64,000 nt of DNA from Panacagrimonas sp. (GCF_020697055.1 NZ_JAJFBP010000002.1:153903-217902); one strand, 5' to 3'; shown: positions 1 through 10,856, counted from the stretch's first letter. Translations and numbers: made by a program. Notes: generated by a model not told the origin, from the letters alone.

Positions 1-1
1 C

Positions 2-1387
2 GGCTGGCAGGACCTGGGCATCGACGGCATCGCGTTCGACCTGCCGCGCAAGCGGCTCGACATCGCGCGCGTCGATCTGACCGCGCCGGTCGCGCGCATC
101 GAGATCTCGGCGCAGCGCCAGATCAACCTGGCCCAGGCGCTGGCGCCGCCGGCGTCGACGCAGGCGCCGGCGGCGCCAGCGCCCGCAAAGAAAACCGGGA
201 AGGAGAAGGACGAGTCTTTCGCGGTGCGGGTCAAGACCGTGCGCATCCAGCGCGGCACGCTGGATTTCGCCGACCGCTCCATCGAGCCGGCGTTCGCCGC
301 CGCGATCCAGAAACTCGAAGGCCGCATCGACGGCATCTCCACCCGGCCCGACGCGAGCGCCAAGATCGATCTGAAGGGCCAGGTCGACGCGTTCTCACCG
401 GTGCTGATCCAGGGCGAGCTCATTCCGCTGGCCTACGACAAGAACACGACCATCGCGCTGAGCTTCCGCAACATGGACCTCGTGCGCTTCAACCCGTACT
501 CGGGTCGGTTCGCCGGTTACAACATCGTCAAGGGCAAGCTGTCGACCGAACTGAAGTACCGCATCGAAAAGCGCGCGCTGCAGGCGGAGCACCACGTCAT
601 CGTCGATCAGCTCGAGTTCGGCGACGCCACCGGTTCGAAGGACGCGGTGCCGCTGCCCGTGAAGCTCGCGGTGGCGCTGCTCAAGGATCGCCACGGGACC
701 ATCGATCTGTCGCTGCCGGTCGCGGGCAACCTCGACGACCCGACGTTCCGCGTGGGACCGCTGGTGTGGAAGGTGCTGGTGAACCTGCTGACCAAGGCCG
801 TCACGGCGCCGTTCTCCGCGCTGGCCTCGCTGTTCGGCGGCGGCGGCGAAGACATGAAGTTCGTCGCGTTCGCGCCCGGCAGCGCCAACCTGGAGGCGGC
901 CGAAGTGCAGCAGCTCGAAGCGCTGTCCAAGGCGCTGGTCGAACGCCCGCAGCTCAAGCTCGACGTGCCCTACGCGTTCGATGAGAAGGCCGACGGCGAA
1001 GCGATGGCACGCACCGAAGTGGCCAAGGCCATTGCCGACGAGAAGACCGGGGCGCCGCCCGAGGACGACGGCGACCGGCTCGACGCGCTCGAGGATCTGC
1101 ACAAGAAGCGGCTCGGCGCGAAACCGAAATTCCCCGAAGACGCGCCCGACCTGGACCGCGATGCGCGCCGCGCCGCGCGCCTGGCCTGGCTCGAGGGCGT
1201 GATGGTCGACAATTTCCGCCCCGACGCCGCCGCGCTCGAAGCGCTGGCGGCCGCGCGTGCGCAGTCGGTGCAGGCCGCGCTGCTGGCGCGGGCCGAACTG
1301 CAACCCGAGCGCGTATTCCTGACGTCGCGCCACACGGGCGCGCTCGACGAGTCGGGACGCGTCCGCATGGAACTCACGCTGCAGTAG
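2..1387 (+). CDS. DUF748 (AsmA-like) protein, C-terminal part
   Basis: The reading frame is open from the first bases of the window, so only the last 460 or so residues are present and the true start lies upstream. The visible part has the repetitive beta-rich pattern of DUF748/AsmA-like envelope proteins, with an Ala/Pro-rich spacer near bases 140-200. Blocks such as GTLDFADRS, LELKY-type strands and LPVKLAVALLKDRHGTIDLSLPV are typical of the DUF748 C-terminal half, and the end is a charged Ala-rich helical region. Such proteins are usually anchored in the inner membrane and span the periplasm; some AsmA-like relatives move phospholipids, but the role here is unknown. The stop is 14 bases before the next gene, so the two may be cotranscribed. 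Confidence 0.8.
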   Translation, partial: GWQDLGIDGIAFDLPRKRLDIARVDLTAPVARIEISAQRQINLAQALAPPASTQAPAAPAPAKKTGKEKDESFAVRVKTVRIQRGTLDFADRSIEPAFAAAIQKLEGRIDGISTRPDASAKIDLKGQVDAFSPVLIQGELIPLAYDKNTTIALSFRNMDLVRFNPYSGRFAGYNIVKGKLSTELKYRIEKRALQAEHHVIVDQLEFGDATGSKDAVPLPVKLAVALLKDRHGTIDLSLPVAGNLDDPTFRVGPLVWKVLVNLLTKAVTAPFSALASLFGGGGEDMKFVAFAPGSANLEAAEVQQLEALSKALVERPQLKLDVPYAFDEKADGEAMARTEVAKAIADEKTGAPPEDDGDRLDALEDLHKKRLGAKPKFPEDAPDLDRDARRAARLAWLEGVMVDNFRPDAAALEALAAARAQSVQAALLARAELQPERVFLTSRHTGALDESGRVRMELTLQ

Positions 1388-1401
1388 ACCCTTCGCCATT
1401 C

Positions 1402-2550
1402 ATGAACAGCACGACTCCGATCACGCCGTTTCGCGTCGCCATCGCCCAATCCGATCTGGACGATCTGCACGATCGCCTGCGCCGCACGCGCTGGCCCGAG
1501 CGCGAGACGGTCGACGACTGGTCGCAGGGCGTGCCGCTGGCCAAGGCGCGCGAGCTGGTCGATCACTGGCTCAACCGCTACGACTGGCGACGTTGCGAAG
1601 CCGCGCTCAACGCGCTGCCGCAGTTCACCACCGAGATCGACGGCCAGACGCTCTACTTCATCCACGTGCGCTCGAAGCACGCGGGCGCGACGCCCTTGCT
1701 GATGACGCATGGCTGGCCCGGCTCGGTGCTCGAGTTCCTGCAGGTGATCGGACCGCTCAGCGATCCGACCGCGCACGGCGGCAGCGCCGACGACGCGTTT
1801 CACCTCGTGATCCCGGCGCTGCCGGGGTTCGGGTTTTCCGGAAAGCCCACCGCCAAGGGCTGGTCGGTGCCGCGCATCGCCAGGGCGTGGACGGTTCTGA
1901 TGAAGCGGCTGGGCTACGAGGAGTACGTGGCGCAGGGCGGCGACTGGGGCGCGGCGGTGACCTCGGCGCTGGGCCTGATGCGGCCGGCGGGACTCCGGGG
2001 CATCCACGTCAACATGCCGATCGTGATGCCGCGCGAACCCGGCACGAACCTGTCCGCGGACGAAGCCGCGATGCTGAAGAAGATGCACGAGTACGCCGAG
2101 TGGGATTCGGGCTACTCGCATCAACAGTCCACGCGCCCGCAGACGCTCGGCTACGGCCTGGCCGATTCCCCGGTGGGCCAGGCGATGTGGATCTACGAGA
2201 AGTTCTGGCGCTGGACCGACTGCGACGGCGACACGCTCAACGCGCTGAGCCACGACCAGGTCCTCGACATCGTCACGCAGTACTGGCTGACCAACAGCGG
2301 CGCGTCGTCCGGCCGCCTGTATTGGGAGAGCTACAAGGGCGGATTCTTCGCGATGAAGATCGACATCCCGGTGGGCTGCAGCATCTTCGCCAAGGAGATC
2401 TACCGCGCGCCGCGCAGCTGGGCCGAAGCCTGCATGTCGAAGCTCGTCTACTGGAACGAGCTGCCCAAGGGCGGACATTTCGCGGCGCTGGAGCAGCCGG
2501 CGACGTTCGTGCAGGAAGTGCGGAATTGGCGAAAGGCGTTGCCGAAATAG
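1402..2550 (+). CDS. epoxide hydrolase with EHN N-terminal domain (alpha/beta hydrolase)
   Basis: The 382-residue protein begins with the epoxide hydrolase N-terminal domain (PFRVAIAQSDLDDLHDRLRRTRWP) and continues into an alpha/beta-hydrolase core. The oxyanion motif HGWPGS lies at residues 103-108, the nucleophile is Asp181 in GGDWGA, and the catalytic His is in the C-terminal GGHFAALEQP. This is the microsomal-type epoxide hydrolase layout, which adds water to an epoxide to give a diol; juvenile-hormone and fungal/bacterial homologues share it. Length is normal for the family. It follows the DUF748 gene by 14 bases and ends just before a bidirectional terminator. The substrate cannot be read from sequence. 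It is the first of three kinds of epoxide hydrolase in this window. Confidence 0.88.
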   Translation: MNSTTPITPFRVAIAQSDLDDLHDRLRRTRWPERETVDDWSQGVPLAKARELVDHWLNRYDWRRCEAALNALPQFTTEIDGQTLYFIHVRSKHAGATPLLMTHGWPGSVLEFLQVIGPLSDPTAHGGSADDAFHLVIPALPGFGFSGKPTAKGWSVPRIARAWTVLMKRLGYEEYVAQGGDWGAAVTSALGLMRPAGLRGIHVNMPIVMPREPGTNLSADEAAMLKKMHEYAEWDSGYSHQQSTRPQTLGYGLADSPVGQAMWIYEKFWRWTDCDGDTLNALSHDQVLDIVTQYWLTNSGASSGRLYWESYKGGFFAMKIDIPVGCSIFAKEIYRAPRSWAEACMSKLVYWNELPKGGHFAALEQPATFVQEVRNWRKALPK

Positions 2551-2590
2551 ATTCGCTGCTCCCCTCTCCCGCTTGCCGGAGAGGGGATAA

Positions 2591-2616
2591 AAAAAGGCAC
2601 CCGAAGGTGCCTTTTT
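2591..2616. terminator. bidirectional rho-independent terminator
   Basis: The arms AAAAAGGCACC (2591-2601) and GGTGCCTTTTT (2606-2616) are perfectly complementary around a CGAA loop. The A-tract and T-tract on either side make the element work in both directions, between the converging epoxide hydrolase and groEL genes. Confidence 0.92.
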
Positions 2617-2637
2617 CATTGCATCAGCCGCGAGAGA

Positions 2638-4341
<1,704 letters not shown>

Positions 4342-4507
4342 TTATTTATCGTGACCCTTGGGGGGACCGGCGGCGGACCGGGCGGTCGAGCCGGCGATTG
4401 TGCGGCTCCCGCCCTGCGCTTGGCCATGCCCTGCGCCCTGCCGGTGCCGAGGACCGGACCCACCCGGGCCCAACTCCCGGCGCCCCGATCGTGGGCGCGA
4501 AGCACAG

Positions 4508-4535
4508 TCATGGGAGACGCCGGGCCCTTTTCAAG
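4508..4535 (-). promoter_or_regulatory. sigma-32-type promoter for groEL
   Basis: Read on the minus strand, CTTGAAA (4535-4529) is an exact match to the RpoH -35 consensus. After 13 bases comes TCCCATGA (4515-4508), close to the CCCCATnT -10 consensus. Both spacing and orientation fit groEL transcription, giving a leader of about 180 bases. Confidence 0.75.
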
Positions 4536-4581
4536 AGGCCATCGTCAACAATTTTTCGTTTCTGGCAGGGGACTTGAAGGT

Positions 4582-4610
4582 CTTGAAGCGGCATTGGACC
4601 GACCCAGTTT
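4582..4610 (+). promoter_or_regulatory. sigma-32-type promoter for hsp20
   Basis: CTTGAAG (4582-4588) and CCCAGTTT (4603-4610) are separated by 14 bases, a good RpoH match in the direction of hsp20. A second CTTGAAG starts nine bases earlier (4573-4579), forming a small tandem repeat of the -35 element. Confidence 0.65.
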
Positions 4611-4678
4611 CGGTCTTGCAGGCGCCGAGGTCCGGGCCTGCGACAACCCACCCCGCTGACGTTTTCAGGAGGTTTCAG

Positions 4679-5173
4679 ATGAACGAATTTTCCCTTGCCC
4701 CGCTGTTCCGCTCGTCGATCGGCTTCGACCGCTTCAACGACTTCTTCGAGAGCGCCACGCGCGCCGACAACGCCGCCAGCTATCCCCCGTACAACGTCGA
4801 GAAGCATGGCGAGGACCAGTACCGCATCGTCATCGCCGCCGCCGGCATGCGCGACGCGGACCTGGACATCCAGGTCGAGCGCGACGTGCTGACGATCACC
4901 GGCGGTCGGCGCGATGCCGACGCCGCGCAGCCGCAGTACCTGCATCGCGGCATCGCGCAGCGCGCCTTCAAGCTGTCGTTCCGCCTGGCCGACTACATCG
5001 AGGTCGAAGGCGCGAAGCTGGAGAACGGCATGCTGCAGGTGAGCCTGGTCCGTCGCGTCCCGGAAACCGCCAAGCCGCGCCGCGTCTCGATCGCGACCGG
5101 TGCGCAGGCCACCGGTGCGACGCTGACCGGTGAGGCGGCCAACAGCGCCCAGCCCGCGACCAAGGCGGCCTGA
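4679..5173 (+). CDS. small heat-shock protein, Hsp20/IbpA family
   Basis: The 164-residue protein has an N-terminal arm (LAPLFRSSIGFDRFNDFF, typical of IbpA), an alpha-crystallin domain at about residues 35-130 (PPYNVEKHGEDQYRIVIAAAG, ending in NGMLQVSLVR) and an Ala/Thr-rich tail. It is an ATP-independent holdase that keeps unfolding proteins soluble for DnaK/GroEL. I chose the ATG at 4679 because the strong Shine-Dalgarno AGGAGG (4667-4672) lies six bases upstream; the frame is open further upstream but would run through the promoter. A sigma-32-type promoter precedes it. The canonical IxI/V tail motif is not obvious, and the C-terminus is unusually Ala/Thr-rich. Confidence 0.93.
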   Translation: MNEFSLAPLFRSSIGFDRFNDFFESATRADNAASYPPYNVEKHGEDQYRIVIAAAGMRDADLDIQVERDVLTITGGRRDADAAQPQYLHRGIAQRAFKLSFRLADYIEVEGAKLENGMLQVSLVRRVPETAKPRRVSIATGAQATGATLTGEAANSAQPATKAA

Positions 5174-5326
5174 CGCGCTTCATTGCGGTAAGCGGCCCCG
5201 GGGCGGGGCGCGGTGTCGGCAGAGCGGTCGCCGACATCGCGCCCCGCGCTGTCGTTTTCGTTCGCCGACGGTGACCGATACGATGCCGCCGATGATTCGC
5301 CCGACGACGCGCCTCCCCCACCGCTG

Positions 5327-6040
5327 ATGCCGACGACGCCCCGCAACAAGACCGGCGCGCGGCCTGCCCGTCGTTCCAGCAAGATCGCCCGCGGCCTGCC
5401 TGCGGAGGCGCCCGCGCCCGCGTCGGTTGCCGGCAAGCGTGCGCCGGCGCCGATGCGCGACCAGGTGATGGCGTTCAAGCGCGAGCAGATCCTGGTCGAG
5501 GCTGGCGAGCTGTTCTACGAACTGGGCTACCAGCGCACGACGCTGGAGATGGTGGCCAAGCGCCTGGGCGTGACCAAGCCCTTCATCTACTACCACTTCA
5601 AGGACAAGGCCGAGATCCTCACCGAGATCAGCAAGCGCGGGATCTCGCGTGGCAACGAGGTGATGCGGGCGTCGCTGGCCGGCACCGGCCCCGCGTCGGC
5701 AAGACTGTATGAAGCGAGCAAGGCGATCGTGCGCACGGTGCTGCATTCGCAGCACTACACCGCGATCTTCTTCCGCGAACACAAGAACTACGACCCGACG
5801 ATCCGCGCGCAGCTCGAAACGCTGCACCGGGAGTTCGACGAGCTGCTCGCGCGCCTGCTCGAGGAAGGCGTGGCGCGCGGCGAGTTCCGCATCGCCGACA
5901 TCCGCCTTTGTTCGCTGGCCATCGGCGGCATGGTGAACTGGGCCTACACCTGGTATCGCGAGAGCGGACGCCTGACGGTGGAAGAGCTGTGCGAGGGCAT
6001 GGCGCAGCTGGTGCTGCAGATGGTGGGCGCGCCGCGGTAG
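5327..6040 (+). CDS. TetR/AcrR-family transcriptional regulator
   Basis: A helix-turn-helix of TetR type lies in the N-terminal third (REQILVEAGELFYELGYQRTTLEMVAKRLGVTKPFIYYHFKDKAEIL), followed by an all-helical ligand-binding domain with an ending like TetR_C_33/KstR2-type proteins. I placed the start at ATG 5327 (237 residues). The frame is open back to a GTG at 5213, but that extension is low-complexity Asp/Pro-rich sequence and neither start has a clear ribosome site. A basic Pro/Ala-rich arm of about 45 residues before the helix-turn-helix is longer than usual. It sits between hsp20 and the convergent monooxygenase gene, so its target is not obvious. Confidence 0.85.
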   Translation: MPTTPRNKTGARPARRSSKIARGLPAEAPAPASVAGKRAPAPMRDQVMAFKREQILVEAGELFYELGYQRTTLEMVAKRLGVTKPFIYYHFKDKAEILTEISKRGISRGNEVMRASLAGTGPASARLYEASKAIVRTVLHSQHYTAIFFREHKNYDPTIRAQLETLHREFDELLARLLEEGVARGEFRIADIRLCSLAIGGMVNWAYTWYRESGRLTVEELCEGMAQLVLQMVGAPR

Positions 6041-6122
6041 CGGTAGGGCGGGAAAGCGGCCGGAGGCATTGCATCCCGCCGGAGTCGACATCCCATGGCG
6101 GGAGGCGCTTCGCGTTCCCGCC

Positions 6123-8051
6123 CTACGCGGCTTCTGCGATCGGCTCGACGTGGAAATCCGCCAGATTCGGTTCCCGGGTCATCGACCAGTAGTCGACCAG
6201 GCGCCACGGCATCGGCCCGAACACGCGGCCTTGCGGATTTCGATACCAGTTGCGCATGCCCGAATGCGTCCACACCAGCTCGGCGTGCTCCTGGTCGACG
6301 CGGCGGCAGTAGTCGTCCATGACGTCCTGTCGCATCTCCAGCGCGCCGATGCCGCGCTCGGCCATTTGCTTGAGGCAACCGCAGATGTAGCGCACCTGGC
6401 ACTCGGTCACGAACATCAGGCTGCCCCCGTGCGCCAGGCCGGTGTTGGGGCCCGTCATCACGAACAGGTTGGGATAGTCCGCGACCGCGATGCCCAGGTA
6501 GGCGCGGGGATCGTCGTCGCCCCAGCGCGCGCGGATCGGCGTTCCCGAGCGGCCGCGGATGTCCATCGGCGCGAGCATCTTGCCGGCCTCGAAGCCGGTG
6601 GCCAGCAGGATCACGTCGGGCGTGTAGCGTGCGCCGCTGTCGGTGATCACGTCCGGTCCCTCGACGCGCGCGACCGCCTCGGTCACCAGGTCGACGTTGT
6701 CGCGCTTGAGCGCTTCGTACCAGCCGTTGTCGACCAGGATGCGCTTTCCGTAGGGCGGATAGTCCGGCAGGCACTTGGCGATCAGGTCGTCGCGGCCCTC
6801 GAGCTGCGAGAGCAGGTATTGCGTCATCACCTCGCGGTGACGATCGTTGCGCCGGTTCATCGAGCGCGCGGCGTGTTCCCAGGTGGGGTCCTTGCGCAAC
6901 GTGTGCAGCAGGCCGTCGCCGAACCGCCAGATCAGGCCGAAGCGGTACCAGGGGTAGTAGTAGGGAACGTTGCGCAGCAGCCAGCGACCGGCCTCGCCGA
7001 CGCGGCCGTGGTAATCGGCCTCGTGACGCGCCCATTGCGGCGAGCGCTGGAAGACGGTGACTTTCGCGGCAGTGGCCGCGACGCTGCGCAGGAACTGCAT
7101 CGCGCTCGCGCCGGTGCCGATGACGGCGACGTGCTTGCCGGCGAGGTCCACGTCCTTGCGCCAACGCGCCGAGTGCCACCACGGTCCGGTGAACGTCTCC
7201 ATGCCGGGGAACGGTGCCATCTTCGGCCGGTTCAGCTGGCCCACCGCGGTGATGACCACCGGCGCCCAGCACTCCGTCGTGCTGCCGTCGGCCCCGCGCA
7301 GGATCGCCTGCCACTGCTGTCGATCCTCGTGCCAGCGCAGCGAGGTGACCTCGGTGCGAAAGCGGATGTGCCGTCGCAGTCCGCGTTGCTCGACCATGCG
7401 CTCGAGGTATTCGAGGACCTCGCCACGCTTGGAGTAGCAGCTCGACCAGTCGAGGTTGGGTTCGAACGAGTACGAGTAGAAGTGGTTGGGCGTGTCGACG
7501 CCGGACTCGGGATAGTCGTTCTCCCACCAGGTGCCACCGATGTCCTCGTTCTTCTCGACGATCCGGTACGGGATGCCCATCTCGCCGAGGCGGATCGCCG
7601 CGCAAAGCCCCGAGATGGCGGCGCCGATGATCAACACGTTCAGGTCTTCGCGCGGACGCTCGAGCCGGGGCGCGGACGCGTTGCTCCAGTGCACCGCGCG
7701 ATCGGCCAGGCCCATCTCCTCGCGCACCATCGTCACGTACTCGGGCGGAATCGGTTCCGCGATGATCGTGCGCATGATGTCGAGCATCGTCGCGTCGTCC
7801 GGCTGCGCCGCGAGCTGGCGACGACCGTCGGCGAGCTCCGCCAGCACCCGCTTCATGCCGTCACGAACCTGCGCCTGGACCGCTTCGGGCAGGCCGCCGC
7901 CCGGATCGGCGAACAGCGCGATGTCGCGCCTGGGCAGGAACGGATGTTCGATCCAGCGCCGCTCGCCGGTGATGTGCACGAGGCAGGCCATCAGCGTCGG
8001 GATCGACGCGGCCTGCAGCGCCTGGTCCACCGTGACGTCGTCGAGGCTCAT
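6123..8051 (-). CDS. Baeyer-Villiger-type flavin monooxygenase (HAPMO-like)
   Basis: The 642-residue protein carries an N-terminal extension of about 140 residues before the FAD fold, as in 4-hydroxyacetophenone monooxygenase, which has about the same total length. The FAD dinucleotide motif is GAAISG (143-148), the Baeyer-Villiger fingerprint FTGPWWHSARW (287-297) matches FxGxxxHxxxW exactly, and the NADPH motif is GTGASA (312-317). Such enzymes insert oxygen next to a ketone to give an ester or lactone using NADPH and O2. The second glycine of the FAD motif is Ala, a tolerated variant. Its ATG overlaps the stop of the upstream CoA ligase by four bases (ATGA), which indicates translational coupling. 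Substrate unknown; a cyclic or aryl ketone from terpenoid or steroid-like compounds is plausible. Confidence 0.9.
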   Translation of the reverse strand: MSLDDVTVDQALQAASIPTLMACLVHITGERRWIEHPFLPRRDIALFADPGGGLPEAVQAQVRDGMKRVLAELADGRRQLAAQPDDATMLDIMRTIIAEPIPPEYVTMVREEMGLADRAVHWSNASAPRLERPREDLNVLIIGAAISGLCAAIRLGEMGIPYRIVEKNEDIGGTWWENDYPESGVDTPNHFYSYSFEPNLDWSSCYSKRGEVLEYLERMVEQRGLRRHIRFRTEVTSLRWHEDRQQWQAILRGADGSTTECWAPVVITAVGQLNRPKMAPFPGMETFTGPWWHSARWRKDVDLAGKHVAVIGTGASAMQFLRSVAATAAKVTVFQRSPQWARHEADYHGRVGEAGRWLLRNVPYYYPWYRFGLIWRFGDGLLHTLRKDPTWEHAARSMNRRNDRHREVMTQYLLSQLEGRDDLIAKCLPDYPPYGKRILVDNGWYEALKRDNVDLVTEAVARVEGPDVITDSGARYTPDVILLATGFEAGKMLAPMDIRGRSGTPIRARWGDDDPRAYLGIAVADYPNLFVMTGPNTGLAHGGSLMFVTECQVRYICGCLKQMAERGIGALEMRQDVMDDYCRRVDQEHAELVWTHSGMRNWYRNPQGRVFGPMPWRLVDYWSMTREPNLADFHVEPIAEAA

Positions 8052-9736
8052 GACGAAGGCTTCTCCTGCTGCGGGTCCTTGCCGCCGATGCGATCCATGC
8101 GGACCCGGATGCCGGCGCGCTCGCGATCCCAGGTGTCCGGCGTGACGCCCTGCTCGCGCAGCAGGTTCTTCTGCACCTTGGCGGTGGGCGTCTTGGGCAG
8201 TTCGGCGACGACGCGCACATAGCGCGGCACCATGAAGTGCGCCATGCGCGCACGCAGGAACTCGAGCAGCTCCGCCGGATCGACGTCACGGCCCTGCACC
8301 GGCGCCACCACCACCAGCACGTCCTCTTCCGCCAGTTCGCTGGGCACGCCCACCGCCGCGGCTTCACGGACGGCCGGGTGGCGCACGACGTCGGCCTCGA
8401 CCTCGAACGACGAGATGTTCTCGCCGCGTCGCCGGATCGCGTCCTTCATCCGATCGACGAAGTAGAAATTGCCCTCGGCGTCGACGCGGAACGCATCGCC
8501 GGTGTGGAACCAGCCGTTGCGCCAGGCCTTTGCCGTGGCTTCCGGATTGCGGTGGTAGCCACTGTTCATCGCCCAGGGCCGGTCGGTTCGCACCAGCATC
8601 TCGCCGACCTGACCTTGCGCCACCTCGCAGTCGTTCTCGTCGACCAGCCGCACCTCGACACCCGGACGCGGCCTGCCGCAGGTGCCGCGGACGGTGGGAT
8701 TGATCCCCGAGACGATCGGCGACGAGATCTCCGTCATGTTGAAGATCGTGTGGATCGCCACGCCGAAGCGTTCGGAGAACGCGGCGATGTCGCCGGCGAG
8801 CGGAACCATCAGCGCCAGGCGCAGCGGATGATCGCGATCGTCCGGACTCGGCGGCTGCTTTTCGAGGAACGCCGCCATCACGCCCAGCAGGAAGCCCGCC
8901 GTGGTGCCGGTCGCGCGCACCACCGACCAGAACGTCGCGGTGTCGAAACGCTCTACGAAGCTCACCGAGGCGCCGCGCGCGAACATCACGTAGATCCCGC
9001 CGATGCCGCCGATGTGGAACATCGGCATGTTCACGAGGTAACGATCGTCGGCGGTCAGGAACGGCCAGGTCTCCGGACCGGCGTTGCTGAACAGGTGCAG
9101 GTACGAGCACAGCACGCCTTTGGACGGTCCGGTCGTGCCCGAGGTGTAGATCACCGCGCACGGATCCCACGGCGCGATCGCCCGCGGCGGCGGTTCGAGC
9201 GTTCCGGACGACGGCAGCAGGCAGCGCTCGTAGGCGTCGATGCGCAGGCGGCCGACCGGCGCACCAGCGCCGCCGACCACGATGATCGATTCGAGGGCGG
9301 CGGTGTCGATCTCTACCAGCCGCGGCAGCAGGTCCGCGTGCACCACCGCCAGCCGCGCGTTGGCGTTGGCCACGACGTGCGCCAGCAGCGCACCCTTGTA
9401 GGCGGTGTTGATCGCCACGAACACCGCGCCCAGGTACTGCACCGCCATGAAGACGCGCAGGCATTCGCGGCTGTTGGGCAGCCACACCAGCACGGTGTCG
9501 CCCTGCTTCACGCCCTGCTGCTGCAGACCCAATGCGGTCTGCAAGGTGAGCTCGCGCAGTCGCGCGTAGGTCCATTCCTCGCCGTCGTCGCCGAACTTGA
9601 GGAACACTTTGTCCGGCTGCTCGTGGTTCCACCGCTCCATCAGGTCGCGCGTCACGACGCGGTCGTACGCCGGGATGCGCGGGTCGGACACCGCGGCGGC
9701 CGGAGGATAGGGCGCGGGGATCACGCGGGCCGTCAT
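8048..9736 (-). CDS. AMP-forming acyl-CoA synthetase (CaiC-like)
   Basis: The 562-residue enzyme has the adenylation P-loop YTSGTTGPSKG, the GWFHTGD hinge, DRMKDAIRRRGENIS and the C-terminal TPTAKVQKN with the acylation Lys. It activates a carboxylic acid to its CoA thioester through an acyl-AMP. RRRGEN in place of the usual KxxGEN and the overall pattern resemble crotonobetaine/carnitine-CoA ligase-like enzymes, but the substrate is open. I chose the ATG at 9736 because CAGGAG lies eight bases upstream; the frame continues 33 codons further without a ribosome site. It is the first gene of a two-gene operon with the monooxygenase and is divergent from the metallo-hydrolase operon across 225 bases. 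Confidence 0.9.
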   Translation of the reverse strand: MTARVIPAPYPPAAAVSDPRIPAYDRVVTRDLMERWNHEQPDKVFLKFGDDGEEWTYARLRELTLQTALGLQQQGVKQGDTVLVWLPNSRECLRVFMAVQYLGAVFVAINTAYKGALLAHVVANANARLAVVHADLLPRLVEIDTAALESIIVVGGAGAPVGRLRIDAYERCLLPSSGTLEPPPRAIAPWDPCAVIYTSGTTGPSKGVLCSYLHLFSNAGPETWPFLTADDRYLVNMPMFHIGGIGGIYVMFARGASVSFVERFDTATFWSVVRATGTTAGFLLGVMAAFLEKQPPSPDDRDHPLRLALMVPLAGDIAAFSERFGVAIHTIFNMTEISSPIVSGINPTVRGTCGRPRPGVEVRLVDENDCEVAQGQVGEMLVRTDRPWAMNSGYHRNPEATAKAWRNGWFHTGDAFRVDAEGNFYFVDRMKDAIRRRGENISSFEVEADVVRHPAVREAAAVGVPSELAEEDVLVVVAPVQGRDVDPAELLEFLRARMAHFMVPRYVRVVAELPKTPTAKVQKNLLREQGVTPDTWDRERAGIRVRMDRIGGKDPQQEKPSS

Positions 9737-9961
9737 GCGCTGGGCTCCTGCGTCGTGGAGGGAAATGAATGGGGCAACCGAGCCTATCCTACTCGCCAGT
9801 ATGAAATCCAGACGTGCTTGTGAGTCCGCACCCACCGCGGAGAAGGATCGGAATACCGGGCCCGCCCTCGTAGACTCTCCAGAACCGGCAGGGCTACCCT
9901 TACCGGCGAGTATTCACAACTACCGGGCGCAGCAAACGAGGCGTCCATCGAGGAGAACCGG

Positions 9962-10855
9962 ATGAACCAGCCGATCGTCGTGGGCGACGCGCGCATCCAT
10001 CGAATCGAGGAGTGGTCGGGACTGTTCATGACGCCTCAGACGCTCTTCGCGGGATTCGACGCCGCCGATTACGCGAAAGTTCGCGAGCGCATCCCCGCCG
10101 ATTATCTCGACCTCGATACCGATGCGCTCAAGGCCTGCCTGCAGAGCTTCGTGATCGAGCTCGGCGGCCGTCGCATCCTGATCGACACCGGCGCCGGCAA
10201 CGACAAGGACCGTCCGGGCATCCCGCTCTTCGCGCACCTGGCCACGCCGTTCCTGCGCAGTCTCGAAGCCGCGGGCTTCAAGCGCGAGTCCATCGACGTC
10301 GTGATCTGCACGCACCTGCACGTGGACCACGTCGGCTGGAACACGATGCTCCAGGACGGCCAGTGGGTGCCGACGTTCCCGAACGCGCAGTACGTCTTCA
10401 CCGACCCCGATGCGCAGTACTGGAACCCCGAGAACCGATCGCGCTATCCGGACAAGGTCGGCGAGCAGGTCAACGCGGGATTCTTCGAGGACAGCGTGCA
10501 GCCGATCGTCGAGCGCGGCATGGCACGCCTCGTCACCGGACCAACGACGCTCTTCGAAGGCCTGACCTTGCATCCGGCGCCCGGCCACACGCCCGGCAGC
10601 CAGACGATCTCGATCGAAAGCCGCGGGCAGCGCGCGACCTTCGTCGGCGACGTCGTGCATCACCCGCTGCAGGTGTTCTGCCCCGACTGGAACAGCATCT
10701 TCTGCGAGAACCCGGACCAGGCGCGCGCGACACGCAAGGCGGTGCTGGAGCGCGTGGCGCACGAGCAGGCCTTGATGATTCCGGCACACTTCGCCGGTCG
10801 GCACGTCGCTCGCGTGGCGCGTGCTTCGCGTGGTTTCGAACCCCGGGATCTCTGA
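9962..10855 (+). CDS. MBL-fold metallo-hydrolase
   Basis: The 297-residue protein shows the metallo-beta-lactamase signature THLHVDH (HxHxDH) near residue 118, the later ligand motif PAPGHTPGSQ, the bridging Asp in TFVGDVVHHP and a final His in MIPAHFAG. It should bind two Zn (or Fe/Mn) ions and hydrolyse an ester, lactone or similar bond. Quorum-quenching lactonases and many catabolic esterases share this layout (inference: it might open a lactone made by the neighbouring Baeyer-Villiger enzyme). Start ATG has GAGGAG with a six-base spacer. It is one base from the next gene's ATG, so the three genes 9962-13255 form a tight operon. Confidence 0.88.
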   Translation: MNQPIVVGDARIHRIEEWSGLFMTPQTLFAGFDAADYAKVRERIPADYLDLDTDALKACLQSFVIELGGRRILIDTGAGNDKDRPGIPLFAHLATPFLRSLEAAGFKRESIDVVICTHLHVDHVGWNTMLQDGQWVPTFPNAQYVFTDPDAQYWNPENRSRYPDKVGEQVNAGFFEDSVQPIVERGMARLVTGPTTLFEGLTLHPAPGHTPGSQTISIESRGQRATFVGDVVHHPLQVFCPDWNSIFCENPDQARATRKAVLERVAHEQALMIPAHFAGRHVARVARASRGFEPRDL

Positions 10856-10856
10856 C

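Noticed and set aside
970..2619. A long open frame (about 550 codons) antisense to the epoxide hydrolase and DUF748 genes.
   Set aside because: The product is Arg/Ala/His-rich, with no recognisable domains, and lies opposite two well-supported genes. In GC-rich DNA this pattern is a shadow of the real reading frame.
4617..4678. RNA thermometer (ROSE or fourU type) in the hsp20 leader.
   Set aside because: The Shine-Dalgarno AGGAGG is clear, but I could not find a convincing pairing partner or a UUUU segment, so structure prediction would be needed.
6069..8222. A 717-codon plus-strand open frame opposite the Baeyer-Villiger monooxygenase.
   Set aside because: It is composed of low-complexity Arg/His/Val-rich sequence, and the minus-strand frame carries intact FAD, NADPH and Baeyer-Villiger motifs.
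9779..9800. TATCCTACT near the start of the CoA ligase resembles half of the GGTACC-type operator at 50769.
   Set aside because: The left half-site is absent, so there is no palindrome. I did not count it as an operator.
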